A stretch of DNA of 64,000 bases from Geoglobus acetivorans. Lineage in GTDB: Archaea > Halobacteriota > Archaeoglobi > Archaeoglobales > Archaeoglobaceae. Within the stretch, counting starts at the first letter, position 1, and each line of letters begins with the position of its first letter. The notes under the pieces are model-generated. The model was not told the origin of the DNA, made no database searches, and saw only the letters and a list, made by a program, of their open reading frames with translations. This document shows positions 56,358-64,000 of the stretch, piece after piece. The DNA lies in the NCBI RefSeq assembly GCF_039641995.1, contig NZ_CP087714.1, forward strand, positions 434,001 through 498,000. Reading direction: 5' to 3'. Both the position numbers and the translations under genes were made by a program.

Positions 56358-56379
56358 CAGGAATTTTTTGCAGGAAATG

Positions 56380-56387
56380 TTTATAAA
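56380..56387. promoter_or_regulatory. Palindromic TATA box shared by hisI and the KaiC-like gene
   Basis: TTTATAAA is its own reverse complement. It sits 26 nt from the hisI start on the minus strand and would start the plus-strand message near 56409, 12 nt before the ATG at 56421 with GGGTGGTG between. No other clear box exists in the 63-bp gap. Confidence 0.5.
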
Positions 56388-56420
56388 TTTATTTTAACAT
56401 CAAAATTTGAGGGTGGTGTG

Positions 56421-57116
56421 ATGAAGCGAGTTTCCACTGGAATACTGAACCTTGATTCTCAACTTGGCGGCGGATTTCCAGCCGGAAGCGTGATCCTCTT
56501 TATTGAGGATCCAGGTGCAGGTGCTGAAATCTATTCCTATCACTTTGTACACGATGGCATCAAAAAAGGTGAGCAATCTCTCTACATAGCAACCAACGAT
56601 ACTGCTGATGATATCAGGGATAGTATGAAGCTGTATCTTGGTATCGGTGATGATGAATTCGAGAAAGTAAAGTTTATGGATTTCCTGAGTGCAAGGGTGG
56701 GAGCGCTTGGAGTAAGGGAGAGCCTCACCCTCTCTGGTGACCCCTACAACAAGGTGATCACGGAAACATCCAGGAATTACAGCAGGGTCGTTCTGAACTC
56801 TCTCTCCTACTTTGCCGAGAATTATGACAGAAAGTCTGTTTTGGGTCTTATCGAGTCAATGAAAATAAGCGCCAAGAGGAATGAAGCTGTGCACATGATT
56901 ATTTTCACCAAGGGCATGTTCAATATGGAATTCGAGACTGCTGTGAAACAGGTTGTTGATGGCGTCATTGAACTCAGCATTAGGGAGGCTGAAACCGAAA
57001 TACAGAGGAGACTGAAGATTGTAAAGCTGAAGAGGACGCTCGTTCCGAAGACAATATTCAGATACGATATAAGCGACAGGGGCATCAGGATGGAATCCGT
57101 GACGAGGGTGTTATGA
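56421..57116 (+). CDS. KaiC/RecA-superfamily protein with degenerate Walker A
   Basis: 231 residues resembling the archaeal KaiC-like or HTR-like group: VSTGILNLDSQLGGGFPAGSVILFIEDPGAGAEIYSYHFVHDGIKKGEQSLYIATND. The Walker A position reads EDPGAGAEIY and lacks the usual GKT, so ATP hydrolysis is doubtful. The rest of the RecA core (VVDGVIELSIREAETEIQRRLKIVKLKR) is intact. It overlaps the Cgi121 gene (ATGA). Confidence 0.75.
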   Translation: MKRVSTGILNLDSQLGGGFPAGSVILFIEDPGAGAEIYSYHFVHDGIKKGEQSLYIATNDTADDIRDSMKLYLGIGDDEFEKVKFMDFLSARVGALGVRESLTLSGDPYNKVITETSRNYSRVVLNSLSYFAENYDRKSVLGLIESMKISAKRNEAVHMIIFTKGMFNMEFETAVKQVVDGVIELSIREAETEIQRRLKIVKLKRTLVPKTIFRYDISDRGIRMESVTRVL

Positions 57117-57580
57117 GGCTGTATCAGGGAGAGATTTACATAGAGAACGTGAAGGAATTCCTGAAAAAGCTCCCTGACGGCTGCGTGCTTGTGAATGCGG
57201 ACTATGTTGTGGATATCGAATCTCTTGGGTTTGCAGTGAATAAGGCCCTGAAGTCCTGGCAGGAGGGAAAGAGGATATCGAGGTCTTTATCAATGGAAAT
57301 TCTGCTCCACATTTCTGCAACGAGACAGATAAACAGAGCAGTTAAAATTGGTGTGGGTGAAGGAGAGAACAGAGTAATTGTTGTCGATCTGAATGATTGT
57401 TCCGAATTGCTCAGGAAACATGGTTTCAGAGAAGGGCAGGTGCTTCAGATGGATGAAGAAAAGATCAGCAGATTAAAGGAATTTTATGAAATTGCCGATG
57501 AAGAGCTTGACATGGTGGGGGAGGAAAAGCTCGGAATGCTTGTGAGAGAGCGGATGGCACTTTTTGCAGCATCCAAGTAG
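57113..57580 (+). CDS. KEOPS subunit Cgi121
   Basis: 155 residues. LLHISATRQINRAVKIGVGEGENRVIVVDL is the conserved core of Cgi121, which carries tRNA to the KEOPS complex for t6A37 formation. The C-terminal extension EEKLGMLVRERMALFAASK is typical of archaeal forms. Translationally coupled to the KaiC-like gene. Other KEOPS genes are not in the window. Confidence 0.82.
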   Translation: MRLYQGEIYIENVKEFLKKLPDGCVLVNADYVVDIESLGFAVNKALKSWQEGKRISRSLSMEILLHISATRQINRAVKIGVGEGENRVIVVDLNDCSELLRKHGFREGQVLQMDEEKISRLKEFYEIADEELDMVGEEKLGMLVRERMALFAASK

Positions 57581-57615
57581 GAAATGTTAAATTATCAATC
57601 CTGTAAAATTGCAGT

Positions 57616-58377
57616 ATGGAGGATCGAATCAGAAAGGCAGCCGAAGCAATCGCAAATGCCAGCCATGCGGTTGTGTTTACAGGGGCGGGCGTCTCCGCTG
57701 AGAGCGGAGTCCCAACCTTCAGAGGTCATGATGGACTCTGGACGAAATATGATCCGGAAGAGGTAGCATCAATTCAGGGTTTTAAGAGAAACCCTAAGGC
57801 ATTCTGGGAATTTTCAAAGGAACTGATGGTGAAGAGGAAAGCTGAACCGAATCCCGCTCACTTTGCCATCGCTGAACTTGAGGAAATGGGGATTGTGAGG
57901 GCCGTTATAACTCAGAATGTGGATGTGCTTCACCAGAGGGCCGGGAGCAAGAGAGTCCTTGAACTCCATGGCTCGATGGAGAAGGTCGACTGTCTGGACT
58001 GTGGAGCTACATATCACTGGGACGATATTGAGGAAATGCTCATCAGAGATGAAGAGGTGAAATGCGAATGCGGCAGCCATTATCTGAAACCGAGAGTAGT
58101 TCTTTTTGGAGAACCGCTCCCATCTGACACGCTCAACCAGGCAATTGCGGAAAGCAGGCAGGCTGACGTATTCATGGTTGTCGGGTCATCTCTGGTGGTT
58201 TATCCTGCTGCGTATCTTCCCCTTTATGCGAGAGAGGCGGGGGCGACTTTGATAATGATAAATGCTGATGAAACTCAGGCGGATGTGGTTTTCGACATTG
58301 TGATTCACGGAAAGGCTGGAGAAATTCTTCCGGAAATTGTTGAAGAGGTTAAAAGGCACAGGAGAATAAATCGATAG
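57616..58377 (+). CDS. NAD-dependent protein deacylase (Sir2 family)
   Basis: 253 residues. NAD-binding motifs are FTGAGVSAESGVPTFRG and ITQNVDVLHQRAGS, with the catalytic histidine in LELHGSMEKVDC. Zinc is held by CLDC and CEC. VVGSSLVVYPAA completes the Rossmann fold. Archaeal Sir2 proteins deacetylate Alba, among others. A TTAAATTAT box about 25 nt upstream suggests a leaderless ATG at 57616. Confidence 0.93.
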   Translation: MEDRIRKAAEAIANASHAVVFTGAGVSAESGVPTFRGHDGLWTKYDPEEVASIQGFKRNPKAFWEFSKELMVKRKAEPNPAHFAIAELEEMGIVRAVITQNVDVLHQRAGSKRVLELHGSMEKVDCLDCGATYHWDDIEEMLIRDEEVKCECGSHYLKPRVVLFGEPLPSDTLNQAIAESRQADVFMVVGSSLVVYPAAYLPLYAREAGATLIMINADETQADVVFDIVIHGKAGEILPEIVEEVKRHRRINR

Positions 58378-58488
58378 CACCCATAAATCTAAAAAATTAA
58401 AATTTTTTAAAAATTTACTGCGGGACAATCAAAAAATTCATATTGTCTGCCCCCCAACTACCTACACTTTTGAGCAAGAGGTGTGCTT
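58378..58488 (+). other. AT-rich region upstream of orc1/cdc6, possible origin
   Basis: 58386-58418 is almost only A and T. It is followed by an inverted repeat GACAAT (58424-58429) / ATTGTC (58442-58447) and the C-rich CCCCCC at 58450-58455. This could be an unwinding element plus an Orc1/Cdc6 or autoregulatory site. I cannot find a pair of clear origin recognition boxes, so the origin idea is tentative. Confidence 0.3.
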
Positions 58489-59724
58489 ATGATTGACAGT
58501 AATATTTTTGAGAAAATGCTCAGAAAGAACAGGATTTTCAAAAACAGAGACGTGTTGAGACACTCTTACACTCCAGAGTATCTGCCTCACAGAAAAGAGC
58601 AGATTGAGAGCATAGCATCAATCCTCCTTCCAGCATTAAGTGGTGAGACTCCATCAAACATCCTCATTTATGGGAAAACAGGTACCGGAAAGACTGCAAC
58701 TGTGAAGTTTGTGGGTAAGCAGCTTGAAGAGGCAAGCAGGAAGATGAATGTCCACTGCTATGTGCACTACCTGAACTGCGAGATTATAGATACACAGTAC
58801 AGGGTTCTCGCTACGCTCGCGAAGGCTCTCGGCAGGAACGTGCCGATGACAGGGTGGCCAACGGATCAGGTTTATGAGGAGGTCAGGGAGGCAATAGATG
58901 GCAAGGATCAGACTGTGATAATCGTCCTGGACGAAATCGACAAGCTCGTTAAGAAAGGGGATGATGTTCTCTACAACCTTTCGAGAATTAACTCTGAACT
59001 GAAAAATGCGAGGGTAAGTCTTATCGGGATAACAAATGATCTGAAATTCAAGAACTTTCTCGATCCCCGGGTTTTAAGCTCGCTCAGTGAGGAGGAAATT
59101 GTATTTCCACCTTACAACGCAACGCAGCTTGAGGACATTCTGGCTCAGAGGGCGGAGCTTGCTTTCCATGATGGGGTTCTTGACGAGGGTGTGATTCCTT
59201 ACTGTGCCGCTCTTGCAGCCCATGAGCACGGAGATGCAAGGAAGGCTCTTGATCTGCTCAGAATCAGTGCAGAGATTGCTGAATCGAGGGAGGAGGAAAA
59301 GGTAACAAAGGAACATGTGAGAGAGGCTGTAAAGAAGATGGAGAGGGATAACATAGTTGAAGTCGTGAGAACCCTTCCAAATCAGAGCAAGATAGTGCTT
59401 TATTCCATGATCCTTCTGCACAAAAACGGCAAGAGGAAGTTCATAACCGGAGAGGTGTATGCGGTTTACAAGACACTCTGCAAGAAGGTCGGAATGGACG
59501 TCCTCACTCAGAGAAGGGTGAGCGATCTGCTCTCAGAGCTTGACATGCTTGGAATAATCAACTCGATCATAATTTCCAAGGGCAGATATGGACGGACGAG
59601 AGAGATGAGGCTCGACGTTCCAATGGATGCTGTTAAGGAGGCAATTCTTGACGACTATCGATTCGAGGTACTGAGAGATTACGAGGACAGGCTGCTTTCA
59701 TCGTCCCTCGACATGTTTGACTGA
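58489..59724 (+). CDS. cdc6: Replication initiator Orc1/Cdc6
   Basis: 411 residues. Walker A YGKTGTGKTATVKF, Walker B VIIVLDEIDKLV, sensor-1 LIGITNDLKF, then the lid domain with EHGDARKALDLLRISAEIAE and a C-terminal winged helix (LPNQSKIVLYSMILLHKNGK and RVSDLLSELDMLGIINS). ATG 58489 has AGAGGTG upstream; an in-frame GTG at 58483 is close. Archaeal origins often lie next to such genes. The 3' end overlaps the kinase gene by 46 nt. Confidence 0.95.
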   Translation: MIDSNIFEKMLRKNRIFKNRDVLRHSYTPEYLPHRKEQIESIASILLPALSGETPSNILIYGKTGTGKTATVKFVGKQLEEASRKMNVHCYVHYLNCEIIDTQYRVLATLAKALGRNVPMTGWPTDQVYEEVREAIDGKDQTVIIVLDEIDKLVKKGDDVLYNLSRINSELKNARVSLIGITNDLKFKNFLDPRVLSSLSEEEIVFPPYNATQLEDILAQRAELAFHDGVLDEGVIPYCAALAAHEHGDARKALDLLRISAEIAESREEEKVTKEHVREAVKKMERDNIVEVVRTLPNQSKIVLYSMILLHKNGKRKFITGEVYAVYKTLCKKVGMDVLTQRRVSDLLSELDMLGIINSIIISKGRYGRTREMRLDVPMDAVKEAILDDYRFEVLRDYEDRLLSSSLDMFD

Positions 59725-60587
59725 TTTTCGAGAAACGCATCCAGTTCAATTTTTTCGGGAAAGTTCCTGGCTCCTATTCTCTGGACATTAAATGCTGCTG
59801 TGAAGTTTCCTGCTTTAAGACAAATTTCGATGCCATGGCCTTTCAGCATGGCATAGATAAATCCTGCTGCGAATGCATCGCCTGCACCGGTACTGTCGGC
59901 AACCCTGACTTCGAATGCTCTTGCGCGGTATTCTTCTCCATCGATCAGCGCCATGCTGCCCTCCTTTCCGAGTGTAATGATTGTCGCACTCACGTAGTCC
60001 TCCACACCTTCAAGCAACTTGTACTCGTGGCTTGATATGAAAACCATGTCTGTGTGTTTTAGGAGGTCTTTGATTTTTTCAAGACCTAATTTGGAGTACG
60101 GATGTCCGGGGTTGAGAATTACCTTTTTGCCATGCTTTTTTGCATTTTCAGCGATTTCAATGTGTGCTGCGAGGCTGCCCTCAAACGGAAACGGATCGAG
60201 GTAAAAGTACTCTCCCCATGAGTAGTGATCCTCGTTTAGGAATGGACGGAACTTCCCGGCAGCACCCGGAAAAACGAAGAAGGTCCTCTCCCCTCCTCTG
60301 TCAACATAGACGTCCACCCTTCCCGTTTCACCCTCAACATTTTCGAAGATACACTCCACACCTGCCTTTTCCATCTCCCGCCTGTAAAAAATGCCGTCCT
60401 CGTCCGCTCCGACAGTCGAATAGAATCTTGTTTTGATCCCAAAGGTTGCGAGTCCGTATATGACGTTACCAGCAGCCCCTCCGGCATGCTTTTCGACCGT
60501 CTTAACAATGGCCTGGTCGCCCCTTGCGGGATACTCATCTATGATGCACACCCTGTCTACGAGAGCTGGTCCCACCCCGGATATCAT
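59679..60587 (-). CDS. PfkB family sugar or nucleoside kinase
   Basis: 302 residues of the ribokinase fold: HAGGAAGNVIYGLATFGIKTRFYSTVGADEDG is PfkB motif 1, and VRVADSTGAGDAFAAGFIYAML is motif 2 with the anion hole and catalytic aspartate. Substrate not predictable from sequence. A TTAAATACT box about 25 nt upstream (60608-60617, minus strand) gives a leaderless start at 60587. Confidence 0.85.
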   Translation of the reverse strand: MISGVGPALVDRVCIIDEYPARGDQAIVKTVEKHAGGAAGNVIYGLATFGIKTRFYSTVGADEDGIFYRREMEKAGVECIFENVEGETGRVDVYVDRGGERTFFVFPGAAGKFRPFLNEDHYSWGEYFYLDPFPFEGSLAAHIEIAENAKKHGKKVILNPGHPYSKLGLEKIKDLLKHTDMVFISSHEYKLLEGVEDYVSATIITLGKEGSMALIDGEEYRARAFEVRVADSTGAGDAFAAGFIYAMLKGHGIEICLKAGNFTAAFNVQRIGARNFPEKIELDAFLENQSNMSRDDESSLSS

Positions 60588-60828
60588 CCTTACTGTGGTG
60601 GTGGAGAAAGTATTTAATCTTGTGGTACCGGTGTTGGGTGTGGTGCCTGAAATGGATTTTTATCAGAGTGTGTTCCCGGAAAACTTCGCTGTGGGTGTGT
60701 ATTTAAATGTTTCAAGAGTTCTGACAACATCGTTCTTCAACAGCAATTTTTATATTACGAAACCCCATCTGTGGAGATACTTTTAAATAACCATGCTATC
60801 ATGCTAAGCAGCATTGCGGTGATGAAAA
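60588..60828. promoter_or_regulatory. Divergent promoter region of the kinase and the ribosomal operon
   Basis: The minus-strand box for the kinase (at about 60610) and, on the plus strand, CTTTTAAATAACC (60780-60792) for the ribosomal protein operon are visible; the latter would start transcription near 60810. A plus-strand open frame exists from 60433 to 60786 but its protein does not look real. Nothing else is seen. Confidence 0.5.
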
Positions 60829-61206
60829 ATGAGCAGGATTAGAAGATTGCAGAGGAGAAAAAGCAATCCGAACCTTGTCAGGCTGATAGATGATTTGCTG
60901 AGTGCATCCGCTGAAAAGGAGGCTAAGGTGTGGAAGGAAATCGCAGGGAGGCTTGCAAAACCCCTCAGAAATTACGCTGAGGTTAACGTTGGAAAGCTTG
61001 AAAGGTATGTTAAGGACGGAGAGATGGCAGTCGTACCGGGAAAGGTTCTTGGAGGGGGAGAGATAAGCAGGCCTGTAACAGTCGCAGCATTCAGGTTCAG
61101 TGACAGTGCAAGGGCAAAAATAGAAGCTGCTGGTGGAAAGTGCCTTTCGATCCAGGATGCGCTTAGGGAGAATCCGGAAGGAAAGAACGTGAGGATTATA
61201 GTCTGA
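60829..61206 (+). CDS. rpl18e: Ribosomal protein eL18 (L18e)
   Basis: 125 residues: [27 protein letters not shown], then [36 protein letters not shown]. Standard archaeal large-subunit protein, first in the conserved operon with uL13, uS9, RpoN, RpoK, enolase and uS2. GCGGTGATG precedes the ATG. Confidence 0.96.
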   Translation: MSRIRRLQRRKSNPNLVRLIDDLLSASAEKEAKVWKEIAGRLAKPLRNYAEVNVGKLERYVKDGEMAVVPGKVLGGGEISRPVTVAAFRFSDSARAKIEAAGGKCLSIQDALRENPEGKNVRIIV

Positions 61207-61218
61207 GGTGTTGGATTT

Positions 61219-61692
61219 ATGAGTGTGAATGTTGAGAGAGTCCTGAAAACTCTGGGTGAGGATTACAGGATCATCGATGCTGATGGTCACATTCTCGGGA
61301 GACTTTCAAGTTACATTGCCAAAAGACTTCTCGAGGGAGAAAAGATTGTTGTCGTGAATGCTGAGAAGGCCATAATTACTGGTAGCCCCGAGAATGTCCT
61401 TGAAAGGTATAAGGAAAAATATGACCGGGGTAGCAAGGAGAAGGGCCCATACTTCCCCAGGCATCCGGAGAGGATATTCAAGAGAACTGTGAGGGGTATG
61501 CTCCCTTGGAAGAGCAGAAGGGGCAGAGATGCCTACAGGAGGCTCAGGGTTTTCATGGGCGTTCCGGAGCAGCTCAAGGATAGGGAGTTCGAGAAGGTGG
61601 ATGCAGCTCTGTACGAAAAGGTGTCGAAGACAGAGAAATATGTGTATCTGGGCGATGTTAGCAGGTATCTCGGTTTCGAGGTGAGAGCATGA
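61219..61692 (+). CDS. rpl13: Ribosomal protein uL13
   Basis: 157 residues. [38 protein letters not shown] is the family N-terminus and [28 protein letters not shown] the C-terminal block. Its stop overlaps the uS9 start by 4 nt. Confidence 0.96.
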   Translation: MSVNVERVLKTLGEDYRIIDADGHILGRLSSYIAKRLLEGEKIVVVNAEKAIITGSPENVLERYKEKYDRGSKEKGPYFPRHPERIFKRTVRGMLPWKSRRGRDAYRRLRVFMGVPEQLKDREFEKVDAALYEKVSKTEKYVYLGDVSRYLGFEVRA

Positions 61693-62087
61693 AGATTGTT
61701 GTAACAAGTGGTAAAAGAAAGACTGCTGTTGCAAGGGCCACTGCGAGACCGGGCAGGGGCAGAATCAGGATTAATAAAGTTCCCGTAGAAATTGTACAGC
61801 CAGAGATGGTAAGGCTTAAGATTATGGAGCCGGTAATCATTGCGAAAGACCTTGTGAATCAGGTTGATATTGATGTCAAGGTTGAGGGCGGTGGAGTGAT
61901 GGGTCAGGCAGAGGCAGCAAGGACGGCGATAGCCAGAGCCCTTTTCGAATTCAGCGGTGACCCTGAGCTTAAGAGGGCTTTCATCGAATATGACAGAACT
62001 CTGCTTGTTAATGACGTGAGGAGGAAGGAGCCGAAGAAACAGGGCGGCAGAGGAGCAAGAAAGAGGAGGCAGACCTCATACAGGTGA
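61689..62087 (+). CDS. rps9: Ribosomal protein uS9
   Basis: 132 residues: [28 protein letters not shown] and the basic tail [22 protein letters not shown], whose last residues reach the P-site tRNA. It overlaps uL13 and is followed by rpoN after 7 nt. Confidence 0.96.
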   Translation: MKIVVTSGKRKTAVARATARPGRGRIRINKVPVEIVQPEMVRLKIMEPVIIAKDLVNQVDIDVKVEGGGVMGQAEAARTAIARALFEFSGDPELKRAFIEYDRTLLVNDVRRKEPKKQGGRGARKRRQTSYR

Positions 62088-62094
62088 TTTTTTT

Positions 62095-62295
62095 ATGTTT
62101 CCTGTTCGATGCTTCACCTGTGGGGCTGTGATAGCCCACAAATATGAGGATTACAAGTCGCTGGTTGATTCAGGAAAATCCCCGAAGGAAGCTCTTGACG
62201 AGCTTGGAATTGAGAAGTACTGCTGCAGGAGGATGTTTCTGACCTATAAGTCGGTTATTAAGGAATTTGCGAGATATCATGGGGCCGTGGGGTAG
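62095..62295 (+). CDS. rpoN: RNA polymerase subunit N (Rpb10)
   Basis: 66 residues with the zinc-binding CFTCG near the N-terminus (CXXC) and KYCCRRMFLTY (CC). Both zinc pairs are complete. The last five codons and the stop (TAG, 62293-62295) lie inside the tRNA-Pro gene that starts at 62281. Confidence 0.95.
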   Translation: MFPVRCFTCGAVIAHKYEDYKSLVDSGKSPKEALDELGIEKYCCRRMFLTYKSVIKEFARYHGAVG

Positions 62296-62355
62296 CCTGG
62301 TATATCCTGCGGCGTTCGGGGCGCCGTGACCCGAGTTCAAATCTCGGCGGCCCCA
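62281..62355 (+). tRNA. tRNA-Pro(CGG)
   Basis: A 75-nt cloverleaf. The acceptor GGGGCCG pairs perfectly with CGGCCCC, and the discriminator is A. The D-stem is GGGT/ATCC. The anticodon stem is CGGCG/CGCCG with loop TTCGGGG, which gives anticodon CGG at 62317-62319. The T-arm is CCGAG-TTCAAAT-CTCGG. CCA is not encoded. The first 15 nt overlap the end of rpoN, and rpoK follows, so the tRNA must be cut out of the protein operon transcript or have its own promoter. Confidence 0.95.
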
Positions 62356-62379
62356 CTTTCCCTAAAGGGGTGATGATGT

Positions 62380-62601
62380 TTGAAAAAAGAGTTTCCCTTC
62401 GAATATACAAGGTTTGAGAGGGCGAGGATAATTGGTGCGAGAGCATTGCAGATAGCCATGGGCGCTCCTGTTTTAATCGATACTCCGTCAAGACATCCAA
62501 TTGATATCGCCAGAGATGAATTTGAGAGAGGGGCGATACCCATAACCGTGAAGAGACGGAGAAACGCCTTTGTCTGGCTTCAGAGATATGATCTTTTTTG
62601 A
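62380..62601 (+). CDS. rpoK: RNA polymerase subunit K (Rpb6/omega)
   Basis: 73 residues starting at [30 protein letters not shown] and [14 protein letters not shown], the conserved Rpb6 core. GGGGTGATG 5-13 nt upstream supports the TTG; nearby ATG codons are in the wrong frame. The tRNA-Pro gene lies between rpoN and this gene. Confidence 0.94.
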   Translation: MKKEFPFEYTRFERARIIGARALQIAMGAPVLIDTPSRHPIDIARDEFERGAIPITVKRRRNAFVWLQRYDLF

Positions 62602-62614
62602 GGTGATGCAGTAA

Positions 62615-63817
62615 ATGATAATTGAGGATGTTCAGTATAGAATCGTGTTTGACAGCCGGGGAAATCCGACTGTTGAGTGTGAGGTGTTCACCGAGGCAGG
62701 TTCTGGCTCGGCAATAGCTCCGAGCGGGGCGTCAACCGGCAGTGAAGAGGCCGTTGCCGTCGATCCTTTCAGGATTGAAGAAATTGAGGAAAAAGTGTCA
62801 AGAGCGCTTATCGGCATCAGTATTTTTGATCAGAGGGAAATCGACAGGACCCTGAGGGATGAAGATGGTACAGATAATTTCTCCAACATTGGTGGCAATT
62901 TCGCGATAACCGCAAGTATCGCTTCTGCAAAAGCTGCTGCAAATGCTCTCGGTATTCCCCTTTTCCAGTATCTCGGAGGGGTCGCAGCAGAGGTTCTGCC
63001 ATATCCACTTGGAAATGTTATCGGTGGTGGGGCACATGCTGCAGGATCTACGAGCATTCAGGAGTTTCTGATCATTCCTGTTGGTGCAGAAAGCTTTTTT
63101 GAGTCTCAGTTTGTTAACACCCGTGTTCACGCTGAACTGAAAAAGATATTCAGGGAGAAGAACATCTTTGCAGCGAAGGGTGATGAGGGTGCTTGGGCTG
63201 CACAGATTACTGACGAACAGGCTTTCGAAATTCTTCAGACTGCGATAGACAGAGTTGAAAACGAATATGGTGTTGATGTGAGAATTGGTGTGGACGTTGC
63301 GGCGACTGAGCTATGGGATGGGAGCCATTATGTGTACAAGGACAAGAAGCTCTCTCCCGAAGAGCAGGTATCTTACATCGCTGAGCTTATCGATAGATAC
63401 AATCTGCTCTATGTTGAAGACCCCCTCCACGAGAACGACTTCGAGGGATTTGCGGAACTGACAAAGCAGGTCAAAACCATGGTGTGCGGAGATGATCTGC
63501 TGGTTACAAACGTCAGGAGGATTGAGAGGGCGATCGAATACGGATCGGTCAATACAGTACTGATCAAACCGAACCAGATTGGAACGCTTTCTGAGACTGT
63601 TGATGCCATCAGACTGGCAAAATCAAGGAACTGGGATGTTGTTGTATCTCACAGAAGTGGAGAAAGCGAAGATTCTGCTCTGGCACATATTGGTGTTGCA
63701 TTCAACGCAACATTAATAAAGACGGGTGTTGTTGGGGGGGAGAGAATTTCAAAGCTCAATGAACTCATCAGGATTGAGGAAATGATCGACGCGATAATGG
63801 CTGAGATAAGGTGGTAA
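62615..63817 (+). CDS. eno: Enolase
   Basis: 400 residues. [41 protein letters not shown], the catalytic loop KGDEGAWAA, metal ligands [17 protein letters not shown] and CGDDLLVTN, the catalytic lysine in [13 protein letters not shown], and [10 protein letters not shown]. It converts 2-phosphoglycerate to PEP. Slightly shorter than the usual 420-430 residues but complete. It sits in the ribosomal operon as in other Euryarchaeota. Confidence 0.95.
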   Translation: MIIEDVQYRIVFDSRGNPTVECEVFTEAGSGSAIAPSGASTGSEEAVAVDPFRIEEIEEKVSRALIGISIFDQREIDRTLRDEDGTDNFSNIGGNFAITASIASAKAAANALGIPLFQYLGGVAAEVLPYPLGNVIGGGAHAAGSTSIQEFLIIPVGAESFFESQFVNTRVHAELKKIFREKNIFAAKGDEGAWAAQITDEQAFEILQTAIDRVENEYGVDVRIGVDVAATELWDGSHYVYKDKKLSPEEQVSYIAELIDRYNLLYVEDPLHENDFEGFAELTKQVKTMVCGDDLLVTNVRRIERAIEYGSVNTVLIKPNQIGTLSETVDAIRLAKSRNWDVVVSHRSGESEDSALAHIGVAFNATLIKTGVVGGERISKLNELIRIEEMIDAIMAEIRW

Positions 63818-63819
63818 AA

Positions 63820-64000
63820 ATGGTGAAGGAAAGAGAGAGCATGATGAGGGAAACGGAGGAAGGATACGAATACCTGGTACCTCCCGATGAGTACCTTGCG
63901 GCCGGTGTGCATATAGGGACTCAGATAAAGACTGGAGATATGAAGAAGTTCATATACAAGGTCAGACCCGATGGGCTTTACGTTCTTGACATCAGGATCC
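63820..64000 (+). CDS. rps2: Ribosomal protein uS2 (partial)
   Basis: 60 residues are visible before the right edge: a short charged N-terminus, then [29 protein letters not shown], the conserved archaeal uS2 start. It follows enolase after 2 nt, with AGGTGGT upstream of the ATG. Confidence 0.93.
   Translation, partial: MVKERESMMRETEEGYEYLVPPDEYLAAGVHIGTQIKTGDMKKFIYKVRPDGLYVLDIRI

Noticed and set aside
60433-60786. 117-residue open frame upstream of the ribosomal protein operon
   Set aside because: It overlaps the start of the PfkB gene on the other strand and its sequence has no protein-like conservation; the region holds two promoters.

Overview
The window is a piece of an archaeal chromosome, most likely from the order Archaeoglobales (Archaeoglobus, Ferroglobus or Geoglobus). 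The reasons are topoisomerase VI, Orc1/Cdc6, an Sm2-type archaeal Sm protein whose motifs match the Archaeoglobus Sm2 protein as I remember it, methanofuran biosynthesis genes (mfnA, mfnE, mfnF) in a genome segment without methanogenesis genes, a 16S-tRNA-Ala-23S rRNA operon with no linked 5S, archaeosine precursor genes, and many leaderless genes with a TATA box about 25 nt upstream. The species cannot be fixed from the sequence alone.

Layout. 1-4.7 kb: a partial iron-sulfur flavoprotein, mfnA, then mobA-moaA-small ORF-hisC-Fap7/AK6 as one overlapping cluster. 4.7-9.9 kb: rRNA operon with tandem TATA boxes, 16S, tRNA-Ala(TGC), 23S, and textbook bulge-helix-bulge processing stems around both rRNAs. 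9.9-20.2 kb: radical SAM protein, DUF1786 protein, PD-(D/E)XK protein, a lone RAM domain with topoisomerase VI B and A, a ferredoxin-FAD oxidoreductase-CcmA-CcmB cluster, a sugar epimerase, Sm2, a winged-helix protein and RNase P RNA. 20.2-28.5 kb: accessory region with two VapBC pairs, a decayed nucleotidyltransferase, membrane proteins, amt-glnK and queC-queE-queD.

28.5-42.4 kb is a complete type I-B (Tneap-like) CRISPR-Cas locus: cas6, a HEPN/nucleotidyltransferase toxin-antitoxin pair, cas8, a small alpha-helical protein (candidate Cas11), cas7, cas5, cas3, two VapBC pairs, then cas4-cas1-cas2 on the minus strand, a leader and an array of 24 full repeats plus a degenerate last one. One spacer is present six times in tandem, another twice, and the repeat carries a single-base switch that divides the array into a leader-proximal and a distal half.

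42.4-64 kb returns to core genes: diphthamide synthesis (dphB), RimI, an HTH/AAA pair, mfnF-mfnE with a zinc ribbon protein and aEF1-beta, TrmJ, an AI-2E-type membrane protein, a CBS-domain regulator opposite a NOG1 GTPase, hisI with a PIN-ATPase and a presenilin-like protease, a KaiC-like protein with Cgi121 (KEOPS), Sir2, Orc1/Cdc6, a PfkB kinase, and the conserved eL18-uL13-uS9-RpoN-tRNA-Pro-RpoK-enolase-uS2 operon. The most unusual features are the protein toxin-antitoxin pair lying exactly between cas6 and cas8, the density of toxin-antitoxin genes around the CRISPR locus, and the repeated-spacer block.
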